NCBI RefSeq assembly: GCF_014174395.1
Contig: NZ_JABEQD010000003.1
Location: forward strand, 372,001-436,000
DNA length: 64,000 bases
Source of the DNA: Gluconacetobacter aggeris
GTDB taxonomy: Bacteria > Pseudomonadota > Alphaproteobacteria > Acetobacterales > Acetobacteraceae
Direction of reading: 5' to 3'
Of the stretch, positions 8,988 to 18,489 are shown one piece after another. How positions within the stretch are numbered: position 1 is the stretch's first letter; the number at the start of each line of letters is the position of its first letter. The position numbers were made by a program, and so were the translations under genes. The notes under the pieces are model-generated. The model was not told where the DNA came from. It searched no databases and was given only the letters and a program-made list of their open reading frames with translations.

Positions 8988-11246
8988 ATGACACGAGCCT
9001 CGAGACAGAGAACAATCAAGCGGGTGAACGGGGCGACGTCTGCGTTCGTAGCCGGCCTGCTTGCCTCCGCGTCGGCCTATGCAGACACGCCGCCAACCGA
9101 AGAACGATCGACTCATCATACCGGCCGGGCAACCCCTCCGGCGCCGCGCACGGTGGCCGCACAACCGTTCTCCCCCACCACGCGGCCTGCGGTTGCAGCG
9201 GCACATGCCGTTCCAGCACCGGCAGCGCCTGAAACGATCAGCGTACGGGGCAGCACGCGCGCACCACGTCTAGCCGCGTCGGTGCCGATGGGCGCGCTAG
9301 GAGCGCGCTCGGAACTTGATACGCCGTTCTCCCTCAGTTCCGTCTCGGCAGCAAAGATGGAACAGCTCCAGGCCGCCGATATCAACGACGTGTTCCGGGC
9401 GGAACCCGGCGTGCAGGAAAATTCAAATGGCGGATCCACCGCCTCGGGTGCCAGCTTCCGTGTCCGTGGTCTCAGTCTGGACTGGAGCAACGGCTACAAG
9501 ATCGACGGCATGGCGGTCCCATACTGGTATATCGACTTGCCGATGGCGAATTTCGAACGCCTGCAACTGACCAAGGGCGCATCCGCCTTCATGTACGGGT
9601 TCGGTTCGCCGGGTGGCGTCCTGGACTTCCAGCTCAAGAAGCCGGTCGAGGAACGCAAGCTGACGCTCGAAGCCGGGTATCGTACCGATGCGGTGTTCCG
9701 CCAGATGCTCGATACCGGTGGGTCCTTCGATCGCGCCCATCGTTTTACGTATCGGCTGGTGTTCGGCAACGAAGTCGGCAACCAGTATAACAGTAGCTTC
9801 ATGCGCAACACGTCGGTGTCGTTTTCGACACGCGCGCAGATCACCGACACCCTGTCATGGCATTTCGACTCGTTTTACGACGCCAGCCTGCAAAAGGATA
9901 TGGTCAACGGCGTCGCCGTCAGTTCGAGCGCCATCGGGCCGAACTTCAATTATCTTGCGCCCATCAGCGGACGTGCGCCGTTCGGTGCGCCGGGGTCGTG
10001 GAAGACGAACGACGTCAAAGTGTTCCGTACCGGCTTTGACTGGAATTTCGCCAAGGATTGGCGTGCGAGTCTCGCCTATGGCTACACGCACCTCGACGAA
10101 CGCTTCCCGTCCAACCAGGTTACGTTCACCAGCACGTACGGCAATTATGTGTCGCAGGAGTTCGAGCAGGACCGCGTGCTGGGCTATCATCAGGTCGATG
10201 CCTCGACCGAGGGCCATTTCCGGACCGGTCCGCTCCAGCATGACGTGTTGATCGGCATCACCTGGCAAAAGCAGGACTTCGACGCCGACGCGACAGCCGG
10301 CACGCAAGGCCCCAAGGAGTCGGGCAACATTCATGACGACCGTCCGACCCTGACGAATGCCACCAACTTCAATCCGCGACTCTATCATTACCTGGACAAT
10401 CAGCAGGTCGCGCCTTTCTGGACCGATACGATCACCTGGCGCAAATGGTCGCTGCTCGCCGGCGCCCGCTATACCAACTACCAGGAAAATGATTTCGCAA
10501 CGTCGGGCACGCAGACCGCCGCGCGCCGAAACAACCCGGTGACCCCGATCGTTTCGCTGTCCTACAAGGTCGATCCCGGCATCAACGCCTATTTCTCATA
10601 TGTCGAGGCGATGCAGACCGGCGGAATCGGCGGCCCCACCAATGTCAACTACATGCAGGTGTTCGGCCCGATCCGCAGCCAGGAATACGAGCTTGGGGTG
10701 AAGATTCAGAGACGGATATGGAGCGGCACCGTGGCGCTGTACCGGCTCGATACCGGATCGGCGTACACCAACGCACAGAATTACTACACGCAGGACGGGC
10801 TCTCCCGCTATCAGGGCGTGGAGGCCGCCGGCGGCGTGCGCGTGACCCGGGACCTCACGCTCAATGGCAGCATCACCTATCTCAATGCCTATTACGCCTC
10901 GGGCCCGAAATCGGTCCTGGGCCACAAGCTCGAGGCCGTGGCGCCTTTCCAGGCCTCGTTCAGCGCGGATTATGCCATCCCGCTGGTGCATGGGCTGAGC
11001 GTGAATGGCGGCTTCAACTATGTCGGACCAAGCTGGCTCGACGCCGCCAATACGTTCCACCTGCAATCCTACCTGGTGGGCGACCTGGGCGCGTCCTACG
11101 TCACGCAGGTTGACAGGCATAAGCTGACCTTTCGCGCCACAGTCAAGAATATCGGCAACGAACGCTACTGGGTCAGCCGGGGCAGCTACAACCTGTTTCC
11201 CGGCGCGCCACGGACCATCGTGCTGTCCATGCGCTTCGATCTCTGA
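8988..11246 (+). CDS. TonB-dependent receptor (siderophore-receptor type)
   Basis: A 752-aa outer-membrane receptor. Signal peptide residues 1-33 (ending ASAYAD); TonB-box-like PETISVRG at about 81-88 after a Pro/Ala-rich linker; plug with SSVSAAKMEQLQ, FRVRGLSLD and KGASAFMYGFGSPGGVLDFQLKKP; barrel ending LSMRFDL with terminal hydrophobic residue. The plug resembles the ferric-siderophore receptor class, yet the next gene, 23 bases downstream, is an SsuD-like monooxygenase, so a sulfur ligand is at least as likely. It is a different subfamily from the receptors at 973 and 42514. Confidence 0.92.
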   Translation: MTRASRQRTIKRVNGATSAFVAGLLASASAYADTPPTEERSTHHTGRATPPAPRTVAAQPFSPTTRPAVAAAHAVPAPAAPETISVRGSTRAPRLAASVPMGALGARSELDTPFSLSSVSAAKMEQLQAADINDVFRAEPGVQENSNGGSTASGASFRVRGLSLDWSNGYKIDGMAVPYWYIDLPMANFERLQLTKGASAFMYGFGSPGGVLDFQLKKPVEERKLTLEAGYRTDAVFRQMLDTGGSFDRAHRFTYRLVFGNEVGNQYNSSFMRNTSVSFSTRAQITDTLSWHFDSFYDASLQKDMVNGVAVSSSAIGPNFNYLAPISGRAPFGAPGSWKTNDVKVFRTGFDWNFAKDWRASLAYGYTHLDERFPSNQVTFTSTYGNYVSQEFEQDRVLGYHQVDASTEGHFRTGPLQHDVLIGITWQKQDFDADATAGTQGPKESGNIHDDRPTLTNATNFNPRLYHYLDNQQVAPFWTDTITWRKWSLLAGARYTNYQENDFATSGTQTAARRNNPVTPIVSLSYKVDPGINAYFSYVEAMQTGGIGGPTNVNYMQVFGPIRSQEYELGVKIQRRIWSGTVALYRLDTGSAYTNAQNYYTQDGLSRYQGVEAAGGVRVTRDLTLNGSITYLNAYYASGPKSVLGHKLEAVAPFQASFSADYAIPLVHGLSVNGGFNYVGPSWLDAANTFHLQSYLVGDLGASYVTQVDRHKLTFRATVKNIGNERYWVSRGSYNLFPGAPRTIVLSMRFDL

Positions 11247-11269
11247 CTTCAACAACGAGGAGAAAACCA

Positions 11270-12352
11270 ATGTCCGTCAACTTCATCGGTTATATCGGCT
11301 TCAACAACAATTCCGAGATCCATGGCGGCGTCCGCAAGCGAGTGCTCGATCGAACCTATGTCGTGGACGCCCTGCGCGCGCAGGAAGCGGGCGGGTTCGA
11401 CCGCGTGCTGATCCCGTTCGGGTCTAACTCGCCGGAAAGCCAGCTTGTCGCGGCTTATGGCGCGGCGTTGACGACGCGGCTCGGCTTCCTGGTCGCCCAC
11501 CGGCCAGGCTTTACACAGCCGACATTGGCCGCACGCCAGCTCGCTACCCTCGATCAGCTCTCCCAGGGGCGCGTCGCCGTACACATCATCACCGGTGGGG
11601 CGGATGAGGAAATGGCACGCGATGGCGATGTCGGCACCACCAAGGCCGAACGCTACGCACGATCCGACGAATACCTGACCATCCTGCGCCAAGAATGGTC
11701 CGCGCAAACACCCTTCGATCATGACGGAAAATTCTATCATATCCGCCAGGCCAGCAGCGCGATCCATCCCGAGAACCTGCCGGTCTTCTTCGGCGGCACC
11801 TCGGCCGAAGCCGTCGACGTCGCCGGCCGCCATGCCGACGTCTACGCGACCTGGGGCGAGACGCTGGATGCCACCCGTGAGATCGTGTCGCGCGTCCGTG
11901 CCTCGGCTGCCCGCCATGGCCGGCAGATCGGCTTTTCGCTGTCGTTGCGCCCGGTGATCGCGGATACGGAAGAGGCGGCCTGGAAACGTGCCGACGAGAT
12001 CGTTGAGCGCGTGCGCGCCAACCGCGAGGCCGCCGGCCTGCCGACCAGCGGCCACCGCCCGCCCAACGACGGATCGCGACGCCTGCTGGAAACCGCATCG
12101 TCCAACCGCCGTGACACCAGGCTGTGGACCGGCGTGGCCCAGTTGACGGGCGCTGCCGGCAACTCGACCGGCCTCGTGGGCACGCCGGAGCAGGTCGCTG
12201 ATGCCCTTCTGGAATATTACAAGATCGGCATCGGAAACTTCCTTATCCGTGGCTTCGATCCCCTGGCCGATGCCATCGCTTACGGCCGCGACCTGATTCC
12301 GCTGGTGCACGAGAAGGTGGCCGCACTGGACGAACTGGCCGCCGCAAGCTGA
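11270..12352 (+). CDS. SsuD-like FMNH2-dependent alkanesulfonate-type monooxygenase
   Basis: A 360-aa luciferase-like monooxygenase of the SsuD family, which converts alkanesulfonates to aldehyde plus sulfite with FMNH2 and O2. Visible family segments: NFIGYIGFNNNSE, GFDRVLIPFGSNSPES, LGFLVAHRPGF, PTLAARQLATLDQLSQGRVAVHIITGG, VFFGGTSAEAVDVAGRHADVYATWGE and LWTGVAQLTG/GNSTGLVG. A strong GAGGAG ribosome site precedes ATG 11270. It follows the TonB receptor closely, suggesting co-transcription. A decayed near-copy is at 41385-42066. Whether it prefers sulfonates or a related C-S compound cannot be read from the sequence. Confidence 0.92.
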   Translation: MSVNFIGYIGFNNNSEIHGGVRKRVLDRTYVVDALRAQEAGGFDRVLIPFGSNSPESQLVAAYGAALTTRLGFLVAHRPGFTQPTLAARQLATLDQLSQGRVAVHIITGGADEEMARDGDVGTTKAERYARSDEYLTILRQEWSAQTPFDHDGKFYHIRQASSAIHPENLPVFFGGTSAEAVDVAGRHADVYATWGETLDATREIVSRVRASAARHGRQIGFSLSLRPVIADTEEAAWKRADEIVERVRANREAAGLPTSGHRPPNDGSRRLLETASSNRRDTRLWTGVAQLTGAAGNSTGLVGTPEQVADALLEYYKIGIGNFLIRGFDPLADAIAYGRDLIPLVHEKVAALDELAAAS

Positions 12353-12450
12353 CCCCATCGCCACGCACCAGTCAGCCGGCCGGCCACTGGCGCCGGATTC
12401 ACTGACGGCATGGACGATCCGGCCCGGCTGCATCGAGAGGAGTTGTCATT

Positions 12451-13296
12451 ATGAACGCGATTACCAAACCGGGAAGCTTCACGATAACGCCGCTGGAGCC
12501 CACCATCGGGGCCGAGATCAGTGGGCTCGACCTGCGCACGCCGATCACGGACGGGGTCCGGGACGACCTGAAGCAGGCGCTGCTGCGTCATAAGGTCCTG
12601 TTTTTCCGTGACCAGAACATCGACACGCATCAGCAAGCCGCGTTCGCGAACCGCTTCGGGCCGCTCTATACCCATCCCAGCACGCATCGCTCACCCGAAA
12701 TCCCTTCGGCACATGCGATTTCGGCCGCGGATTTCAAAGTCTACGCCGCCGATTACGACCAGCGGCGTCAGGGCTGGGACGCCTATCATACCGATACGAG
12801 CTGGCGCCTGGTGCCGACCTGGGGCGCGGTCCTGCGCGCGGTCAATTTGCCGGAACAGGGGGGCGACACGATCTGGGTCGACGGCGCACGCGCGCTTGAA
12901 ACATTGCCCGACGACACCCGGGCACGACTGGAAGGCCTTCACGTCACGCATGATTTCGGCAGTTCGCTGAAGCGGGCAGGCCATGAATATCCGATCGTGG
13001 CGCACCCCGTGATCCGCACCCATCGCGAGACGGGGCAGAAGATCCTGTGGGTGAATTTCTCCCTGCGCCCAACACTGATCGGTCTCGATATCGCGGAAAG
13101 CCGTGCGTTGCTGACCATCGTCAGCGACCAGTATCGCCGGCCGGAAAACCAGGTGCGCTTCTCATGGCGCCCCGGCTCGCTCGCCTTCTGGGACAATCGT
13201 GCCGCCGTCCATTACGCCGTGCGCGATTATGGCGATTTTCCGCGTCTGCTCGAACGGATCCTGATTGCGGACGAACCGCTCTACGCGGATCTCTGA
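12451..13296 (+). CDS. TauD/TfdA-family Fe(II)/2-oxoglutarate dioxygenase
   Basis: A 281-aa taurine/alkylsulfatase-type dioxygenase, likely cytoplasmic. It has the family N-terminus IGAEISGLDL, the first iron ligands in YHTDTSW (HxD), the distal His in AAVHYAVRDYG and the 2-oxoglutarate-binding Arg in LLERILIAD. Enzymes of this family hydroxylate taurine, alkylsulfates or sulfonates next to the heteroatom so that sulfite or sulfate is released. GAGAGGAG eight bases upstream supports ATG 12451. It lies 98 bases after the SsuD-like gene and probably belongs to the same transcript. Substrate unresolved (taurine, alkylsulfate or another sulfonate). Confidence 0.92.
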   Translation: MNAITKPGSFTITPLEPTIGAEISGLDLRTPITDGVRDDLKQALLRHKVLFFRDQNIDTHQQAAFANRFGPLYTHPSTHRSPEIPSAHAISAADFKVYAADYDQRRQGWDAYHTDTSWRLVPTWGAVLRAVNLPEQGGDTIWVDGARALETLPDDTRARLEGLHVTHDFGSSLKRAGHEYPIVAHPVIRTHRETGQKILWVNFSLRPTLIGLDIAESRALLTIVSDQYRRPENQVRFSWRPGSLAFWDNRAAVHYAVRDYGDFPRLLERILIADEPLYADL

Positions 13297-13532
13297 CGTC
13301 ATGGCGAGGGACGTGACCATGCCACACGGGCGTCGCGATGCCCTGCGACGTGCGGTGGCGGGGATCGTCCCTCGGACAGTGTGAATGACGTCGCCTGCCA
13401 TTGTCCGCTCCAGGGATGATGGCCTCAATTCTTGAGTAATTCCAAACCATCATATGAATTATATTTTCGCGACACGCCCCCCGTCTCCATAGTTAGGTTC
13501 CACGCCAGGATGTCAGGGGAGAGAAACGCGAC

Positions 13533-14684
13533 ATGCCCGTGGAATTCATCGGCTATGTGACTGGTCGCAACCAGTCCGAAACCATTCCCGGCGCCGGGCC
13601 GGCGGTCGATCCCGACTATATCGCGACGACCGCCAGGGTGCATGAGGATGCCGGGTTCGACCGCGTGCTGGCCGCATTTCACTCCAATTCCCCCGACAGC
13701 ATCCTGATCGCCCAGCACGCGGCGTCAGTTACGCGACGGCTCGGCCTGCTGGTGGCGCATCGGCCCGGCTTCGTGGCTCCCACCCTCGCCGCGCGGCAAC
13801 TCGCCACGCTCGACCAGATCACGCGCGGGCGGGTCGCCGTCCACATCATCACCGGCGGGAACGATATCGAGCTTCAGGCCGATGGCGATCACACGACCAA
13901 AGTCGAGCGGTATGCCCGAACCGACGAATATCTCGATATCGTCCGCAAGGAATGGGCCAGCCAGACACCATTCGACCATCAGGGACCATTCTATCGCGTC
14001 GATGGCGCGCAATCGCAGGTCCATCCCTATCGCCCGACCGGGATTCCGATCTATTTCGGCGGCGTCTCGGACGAGGCCATCCGCGTCGCCGGACGCCATG
14101 CGGATGCCTATGCGCTATGGGGCGAGACATATGACGAAGTGGCCAGACTGATCGCCCGTGTCAGTGCCTCAGCAGCCGCAAACGGGCGCCCGGCACCACG
14201 TTTTTCCCTCTCGCTGCGGCCGATCCTTGCCGAGACCGAAGACGCGGCATGGGACCGGGCACAACAGATCCGCGCGCGCATCGTCGCCTTGCAGGGCGAC
14301 GCGATCCAGCCCGGCGCGTCGGCCGCACTCGACACGGCAGGCGCGCGCCCTTCCGCCGAAACCCTGCCGACGAACGAGGGCTCGCGCCGGCTGCAAAGAC
14401 TGGTCGCGCGTGGCGAACGGCTGGATACGCGACTCTGGACCGGCGTTGCCGCCGTGACCGGAGGCCGCTGGAACTCCACCTCCCTGGTGGGCACGCCGGA
14501 CCAGGTGGCGGAGTCGCTGCTCGCATATTATCGTCTCGGCATCACGACGTTCCTGATTCGCGGTTTCGATCCAATCAGCGATGCCGTGGCCTACGGGCGC
14601 GATCTGATCCCGCGCGTGCGCGCGCTCGTCGCCGCCGAGGATGCAACCGGGGGCGCGACCCAGATCAATCCGCACGCGGCATGA
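13533..14684 (+). CDS. SsuD-like FMNH2-dependent monooxygenase
   Basis: A 383-aa luciferase-like monooxygenase, paralogous to the genes at 11270 and especially 34957 (shared start EFIGYVTGRNQSETIP, GFDRVLAAFHSNSPDS, AHRPGFVAPTLAARQLATLDQ, HIITGGNDIELQADGDHTTK, IYFGGVSDEAIRVAGRHADAYALWGE, LWTGVAAVTG). GGGGAGAG precedes ATG 13533. A 236-base gap with an AT-rich stretch (13430-13480) before it suggests its own promoter. Its stop overlaps the ATG of the next SBP gene (ATGA), so enzyme and SBP are translationally coupled. Function in sulfite release from a sulfonate-like compound is inferred from family and context. Confidence 0.91.
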   Translation: MPVEFIGYVTGRNQSETIPGAGPAVDPDYIATTARVHEDAGFDRVLAAFHSNSPDSILIAQHAASVTRRLGLLVAHRPGFVAPTLAARQLATLDQITRGRVAVHIITGGNDIELQADGDHTTKVERYARTDEYLDIVRKEWASQTPFDHQGPFYRVDGAQSQVHPYRPTGIPIYFGGVSDEAIRVAGRHADAYALWGETYDEVARLIARVSASAAANGRPAPRFSLSLRPILAETEDAAWDRAQQIRARIVALQGDAIQPGASAALDTAGARPSAETLPTNEGSRRLQRLVARGERLDTRLWTGVAAVTGGRWNSTSLVGTPDQVAESLLAYYRLGITTFLIRGFDPISDAVAYGRDLIPRVRALVAAEDATGGATQINPHAA

Positions 14685-15646
14685 TCCCTATCGGCCGACG
14701 ACGGCTCATCCAGGCTCTGGCGGCCGTCGCCTCTCCACTTCCTTCTCGGGCCTGGGCCGACACTGGCGCGCAGCCCGTCGCCATCAGCTACCAGCGCTCG
14801 TCGGCGGTGATGCTGGCTCTCCAGACCAATCCTGATCTCGCCACCAGATTCAACGCGGCGATGGCCCGCATCGGCCTCGTGCCGCACTGGTATCAGTTCA
14901 CGCATTTCCAGGATGCGATGATCAGCGACAGCATCCAGATCCAGGGCGATTCCGCCGATGCCGTCGCGATCTTCGCCCAGGCGGCGAATGCCCCCCTGAC
15001 CTATCTGGCGCAGGAAAGTCCCTCCCCCGCCGCCGAGGCGCTGATCGTCCACGCGACCGACGGGATCGATACGATTGCCGGCCTGCGTGGAAAGCGCGTC
15101 GCCGTCGCACGCGGGTCCGGGTGCCATTACCTGCTTGTGCGCGTGCTGCGCGATGCCGGGCTGGCGCCGGGCGACGTGCATATCGCCTTCCTCGAACCAC
15201 CCCAGGCCTCCGCGGCATTCGCGCAGAAATCCGTCGATGGCTGGGCCATCTGGGACCCTTTCCTCGCGGTGACGCAGGCCCGCATGCCCGTACGCGTGCT
15301 CTGCGATGGACATGGCGTCACCGATTATTATCGCTTCTACATGATCGACAATACTTTCGCGGCCGCCCATCCCCAGGCCGCCGGCGTCATGTACACAGCG
15401 CTGCGAGAGGCATCGGACTGGCTCCGCGCCCATCCCGATGATGGCGCCCGGCTGCTGTCGCCCGTGTGGGGCAATATGCCGCAGGAAATCGTCCGCAGCA
15501 TCATCGACCGCCGCAGCCTGCATGTGGAGGCAATCACGCCGGCTGCACTCGTCGCTCAACAGCGCATCGCCGATGAATTCACAAGGCTGGGGCTGGTTGC
15601 CGGACGGGTGGATATCAGCAGGATGCCGGTATGGCGCGCGCCATGA
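14681..15646 (+). CDS. Periplasmic sulfonate-type substrate-binding protein
   Basis: A 321-aa SsuA/TauA-type binding protein. Signal peptide residues 1-26 (GRRRLIQALAAVAS, cleavage after SRAWA/D), probably Tat-compatible. Mature part begins PVAISYQRSSAVMLALQ and contains TDGIDTIAGLRGKRVAVARGS and KSVDGWAIWDPFLAV, typical of aliphatic-sulfonate binders. Coupled by ATGA to the upstream SsuD-like gene. The next dioxygenase begins eight bases downstream. No permease or ATPase is adjacent. Confidence 0.9.
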   Translation: MIPIGRRRLIQALAAVASPLPSRAWADTGAQPVAISYQRSSAVMLALQTNPDLATRFNAAMARIGLVPHWYQFTHFQDAMISDSIQIQGDSADAVAIFAQAANAPLTYLAQESPSPAAEALIVHATDGIDTIAGLRGKRVAVARGSGCHYLLVRVLRDAGLAPGDVHIAFLEPPQASAAFAQKSVDGWAIWDPFLAVTQARMPVRVLCDGHGVTDYYRFYMIDNTFAAAHPQAAGVMYTALREASDWLRAHPDDGARLLSPVWGNMPQEIVRSIIDRRSLHVEAITPAALVAQQRIADEFTRLGLVAGRVDISRMPVWRAP

Positions 15647-15653
15647 CACAGCC

Positions 15654-16577
15654 ATGACGCACCCTCAGTTTTTTCGTGCAGGCGATCCGGGGCTGACAGC
15701 CACCCGCATCGATTTTTCCGACGCCGCACAGGCTGAACTGCATGACCTTGCCCGTCATCCCGACATGAGATCGGACCTGCCGGCCTGCCAGGAGACCATG
15801 GGGCAGGTCCGACGCCTGCTGCATGAGGGGCCCGGGTTTGCCGTCCTCGGCACGCTTCCCCTCGACGCGACGACGCCGGACGTAGCGCGCGCGCTGTACC
15901 AGCGTCTCGCCGCCATGGTCGCGCGGCCCGTCGCACAGAAATTCACCGGCATCACTCTCTACGATGTGCATGACACCGGACGCCAGGCCCTGCCCGGCAG
16001 TGGCGTGCGGCCGGACCAGACCAATATCGAACTCCATATCCATAACGACAACGCCTACAACACGACGCCGCCCGAGATCGTGGCCCTGCTGTGCCTGCGT
16101 CCCGCCGCCCGGCAAGATGAGGGCTGGAACCGCGTCGTGAGCTTCGCCGCCGTGCACGAGGCGCTTGCCGCACGCTTTCCTCACCTGCTGCCGCGCCTGT
16201 ACCGCCCCTTTCCGTTCGACCGGCAGCGCGAACACGCGCCGGGTGACGCCCCGATCCTGTACGCGCCGATCTTCGCGCGCGAGGACGGGCGCCTGATCAC
16301 CCGGATGGGCCTGCATCAGGTGCGTTCCGGCCTGGTGATGACGGACGAAGCCGTGGACGAGGAGACCCATGCGGCACTCGCGGCGGTCACGCACATTCTC
16401 GCTGACCCGTCGCTCGCCGTCGATCTGCGCCTGCGCGCGGGAGAAATGCTGTTCGTCGCCAATCGCGCGATCGGGCACAGCCGCACCGGCTTCACCGATC
16501 CGCCGGACCCGACGAGAAAGCGGCTGATGGTCCGGTTGTGGCTCCGTGATAGCGGGTCTCCTGCCTATATGCAGTAA
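15654..16577 (+). CDS. TauD/TfdA-superfamily dioxygenase
   Basis: A 307-aa clavaminate-synthase/TauD-type Fe(II)/2-oxoglutarate oxygenase, clearly divergent from the protein at 12451. Putative metal ligands are in LHIHNDNAYN (HxD) and the distal His in NRAIGHSRTGF, with a late Arg in KRLMVRLWLRD for the co-substrate. No signal peptide. ATG 15654 lies eight bases after the SBP stop; upstream in-frame codons overlap the SBP and are unlikely to be used. As the last gene of the cluster it may act on the compound delivered by the coupled SBP, or on a product of the SsuD-like enzyme. The fold is clear, the substrate is not. Confidence 0.85.
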   Translation: MTHPQFFRAGDPGLTATRIDFSDAAQAELHDLARHPDMRSDLPACQETMGQVRRLLHEGPGFAVLGTLPLDATTPDVARALYQRLAAMVARPVAQKFTGITLYDVHDTGRQALPGSGVRPDQTNIELHIHNDNAYNTTPPEIVALLCLRPAARQDEGWNRVVSFAAVHEALAARFPHLLPRLYRPFPFDRQREHAPGDAPILYAPIFAREDGRLITRMGLHQVRSGLVMTDEAVDEETHAALAAVTHILADPSLAVDLRLRAGEMLFVANRAIGHSRTGFTDPPDPTRKRLMVRLWLRDSGSPAYMQ

Positions 16578-16825
16578 ATAAAATGGCTGATCCAACTGGC
16601 AGGCACACATCTGACTGGATGGTATCTCGCGCGGCGCCCCTCGTCGCAGAGCAAGGACGGAGCATCTCATCCCCGGCTAACGATAAACACGATGCATGAC
16701 ACATTCTCGACGAATGATTTTTATTTCTCATTTAGCCCCCCGATCGATTGGTTTCCTGTTTCCATCGACCAGATAGCCAAACTCTCGCACACCGGAGTGG
16801 AAAGCGCGGCGGCGCCCTAACGTAG

Positions 16826-16951
16826 ATGACGGTCGTGCCCTACCTCTTTGGGATAATCCTCCCCGACATGGGCTACGGTGGAGCTTGGGAACTCCTTGCG
16901 CTTCCGGTGGTCGCGTCGGCAATCGCCCAGTTGGCGTCGGCCCGCCTTTAG
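16826..16951 (+). pseudogene. Possible C-terminal remnant of a membrane protein
   Basis: A 41-codon reading frame with a strongly hydrophobic product (PYLFGIILPDMG, then WELLALPVVASAIAQLA) that ends at TAG 16949-16951. It resembles the last transmembrane helix of a larger protein whose front has been lost; an in-frame TAG lies directly upstream. The family cannot be named. Confidence 0.25.
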
Positions 16952-16980
16952 GCGATCCGAGGAGGGAGAGAACAAGCGCC

Positions 16981-17058
16981 ATGTATCAGATCTACGCCTT
17001 GCAACTCGGCATGAACGACTTGCGCATGCGAGCGACAGCCTCGTCGGAGGAGGCCTGA
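16981..17058 (+). pseudogene. Possible N-terminal remnant of an AHL-lactonase-like metallo-beta-lactamase-fold protein
   Basis: ATG 16981 has a good ribosome site (GGAGGGAG about 13 bases upstream) but the frame closes after 25 codons. The product starts MYQIYALQLGMNDLRMR, which I recognise as resembling the start of N-acyl-homoserine-lactonase family hydrolases (Y-x-[IV]-[YH]-A-L-[RQ]-x-[GA] then a basic stretch). The metal-binding HxHxDH region is absent, so only the 5' end survives. Confidence 0.35.
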
Positions 17059-17154
17059 TCGATTAGTTTCACCCACTATGCTATTGATGATTTCTCGCTG
17101 GTTCTGCCGCCACGCATAGCCCACGCTGCGCGCAGCAGAAGACCAGGACGGGAC

Positions 17155-18489
17155 ATGGCTCAGGATCGACACATCAAACTCGGCTTCATTCTTCATGGAG
17201 TCGGACGCACCTGGGACGATTGGCGCCACCCTGACCGCGACATCCGCGCCAGCACGAACATCCGTTTCTACCGCCAGCAGGCACAAACGGCGGAACGGGG
17301 GAAGTTCGATTTCCTCTTCGTCGCCGACAGCCTGTCGATCACCGAAAAATCCAGCCCTCATTACCTCAACCGCTTCGAACCCCTGACCATCCTCTCGGTG
17401 CTGGCTGGCTCGACGGAGCATATCGGGTTGGTGGGCACACTGAGCGTGAGCTATTCCGAGCCCTTCAACGTGGCCCGGCAATTCGCCTCGCTGGATCATA
17501 TCAGCGGCGGCCGGGCGGGATGGAATGTCGTGACCTCCTGGCTGGGGGACACCGCCGCGAATTTCAGCCGCACCGCCCATCCGCCCCACCATGAACGCTA
17601 CCGCATTGCCGCCGAGCATCTGGCAGTGGTGCAAGGGCTATGGGACAGCTGGGAAGATGATGCGCTGGTCGGCGACAAAGAGCGGGGCGTCTTTCTGGAC
17701 CCCACCAAGTTGCATCGCCTGGACCATATCGGCCAACATTTCCAGGTGCGGGGCCCGCTGAATATCGGCCGCTCGCCCCAGGGGCAGCCGGTCATCTTCC
17801 AGGCGGGTGCGTCCGAGGACGGGCGCGATTTCGCTGCCCGGCATGCCGAGGTGGTCTTTTGCGGCCCGCAGGATCTGGAGGAAGCCCAGGCCTATTACCG
17901 TGACGTCAAGACACGGGCTGCACGGTTGCGGCGGGATGCCGGCCTGCCGCTGATCCTGCCCGGCATTGCGCCGATCGTGGGCCGGACGGATGAAGACGCC
18001 GAAGGGCTCTACCAGGACCTGGTCGCCCTGACCTCGCTGGACACCGGGCTCGGTTTCCTGTCGCGGGCGTTCAGCGACCATGATTTCCGCGCCTACGACC
18101 TGGACGGCCCGTTTCCCGACGTTGCCGCGATCGGGCAGCAGAGCAATCAGAGTGCCGCGCAGCGCATCCTTGCGCGCGTGCGGCACGGCAATCTGTCCAT
18201 CCGGCAGATCGCCAGGGAACTGGCGACCCCACGGGGCGATTTCGTGGGCGGTCCGCAGACTGTGGCCGATGCCCTGCAACGCTGGGTGGAACAGGGCGGT
18301 GCGGACGGTTTCAACCTGTTCGAACCTCTGCCCGGGCAGTTGGAAGCCTTCGTGGATCTGGTCGTCCCGATTCTGCAGGAACGCAAACTGCTGCGCAGCG
18401 ACTACGAACAGACAACGCTACGCGGCAATCTCGGCCTGGCCTACCCGATCAACCGTCACGCGGCGGACAAAGGGACGCAGGCCGGATGA
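17155..18489 (+). CDS. NtaA/SnaA/DszA-type FMN-dependent monooxygenase
   Basis: A 444-aa luciferase-like monooxygenase. Family marks: IKLGFILHGVGRTWDDWRHPD, FVADSLSITEKSSPHYLNRFEPLTILSVLAG, VGTLSVSYSEPFNVARQFASLDHISGGRAGWNVVTSW, PVIFQAGASEDGRDFAARHAE and the C-terminal DYEQTTLRGNLGL shared with the 4004 paralogue. These enzymes use FMNH2 from a separate reductase and cleave C-S or C-N bonds. Its stop overlaps the start of an SBP gene (ATGA at 18486). The SBP is followed by another NtaA-type gene, giving a monooxygenase/SBP/monooxygenase operon. Confidence 0.9.
   Translation: MAQDRHIKLGFILHGVGRTWDDWRHPDRDIRASTNIRFYRQQAQTAERGKFDFLFVADSLSITEKSSPHYLNRFEPLTILSVLAGSTEHIGLVGTLSVSYSEPFNVARQFASLDHISGGRAGWNVVTSWLGDTAANFSRTAHPPHHERYRIAAEHLAVVQGLWDSWEDDALVGDKERGVFLDPTKLHRLDHIGQHFQVRGPLNIGRSPQGQPVIFQAGASEDGRDFAARHAEVVFCGPQDLEEAQAYYRDVKTRAARLRRDAGLPLILPGIAPIVGRTDEDAEGLYQDLVALTSLDTGLGFLSRAFSDHDFRAYDLDGPFPDVAAIGQQSNQSAAQRILARVRHGNLSIRQIARELATPRGDFVGGPQTVADALQRWVEQGGADGFNLFEPLPGQLEAFVDLVVPILQERKLLRSDYEQTTLRGNLGLAYPINRHAADKGTQAG

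Larger units (their letters stand above)
16578..17154. other. 577-base gap with two short gene-end remnants
   Basis: No intact gene. The stretch holds what look like the tail of one gene (16826-16951) and the head of another (16981-17058), listed separately, and an AT-rich part at 16700-16740. It reads like a deletion scar. The promoter of the next operon probably lies in 17060-17140. Confidence 0.4.

Noticed and set aside
11249-12433. 394-codon minus-strand frame opposite the SsuD-like monooxygenase
   Set aside because: High-GC shadow frame; the plus strand encodes a clear luciferase-like enzyme with a good ribosome site.
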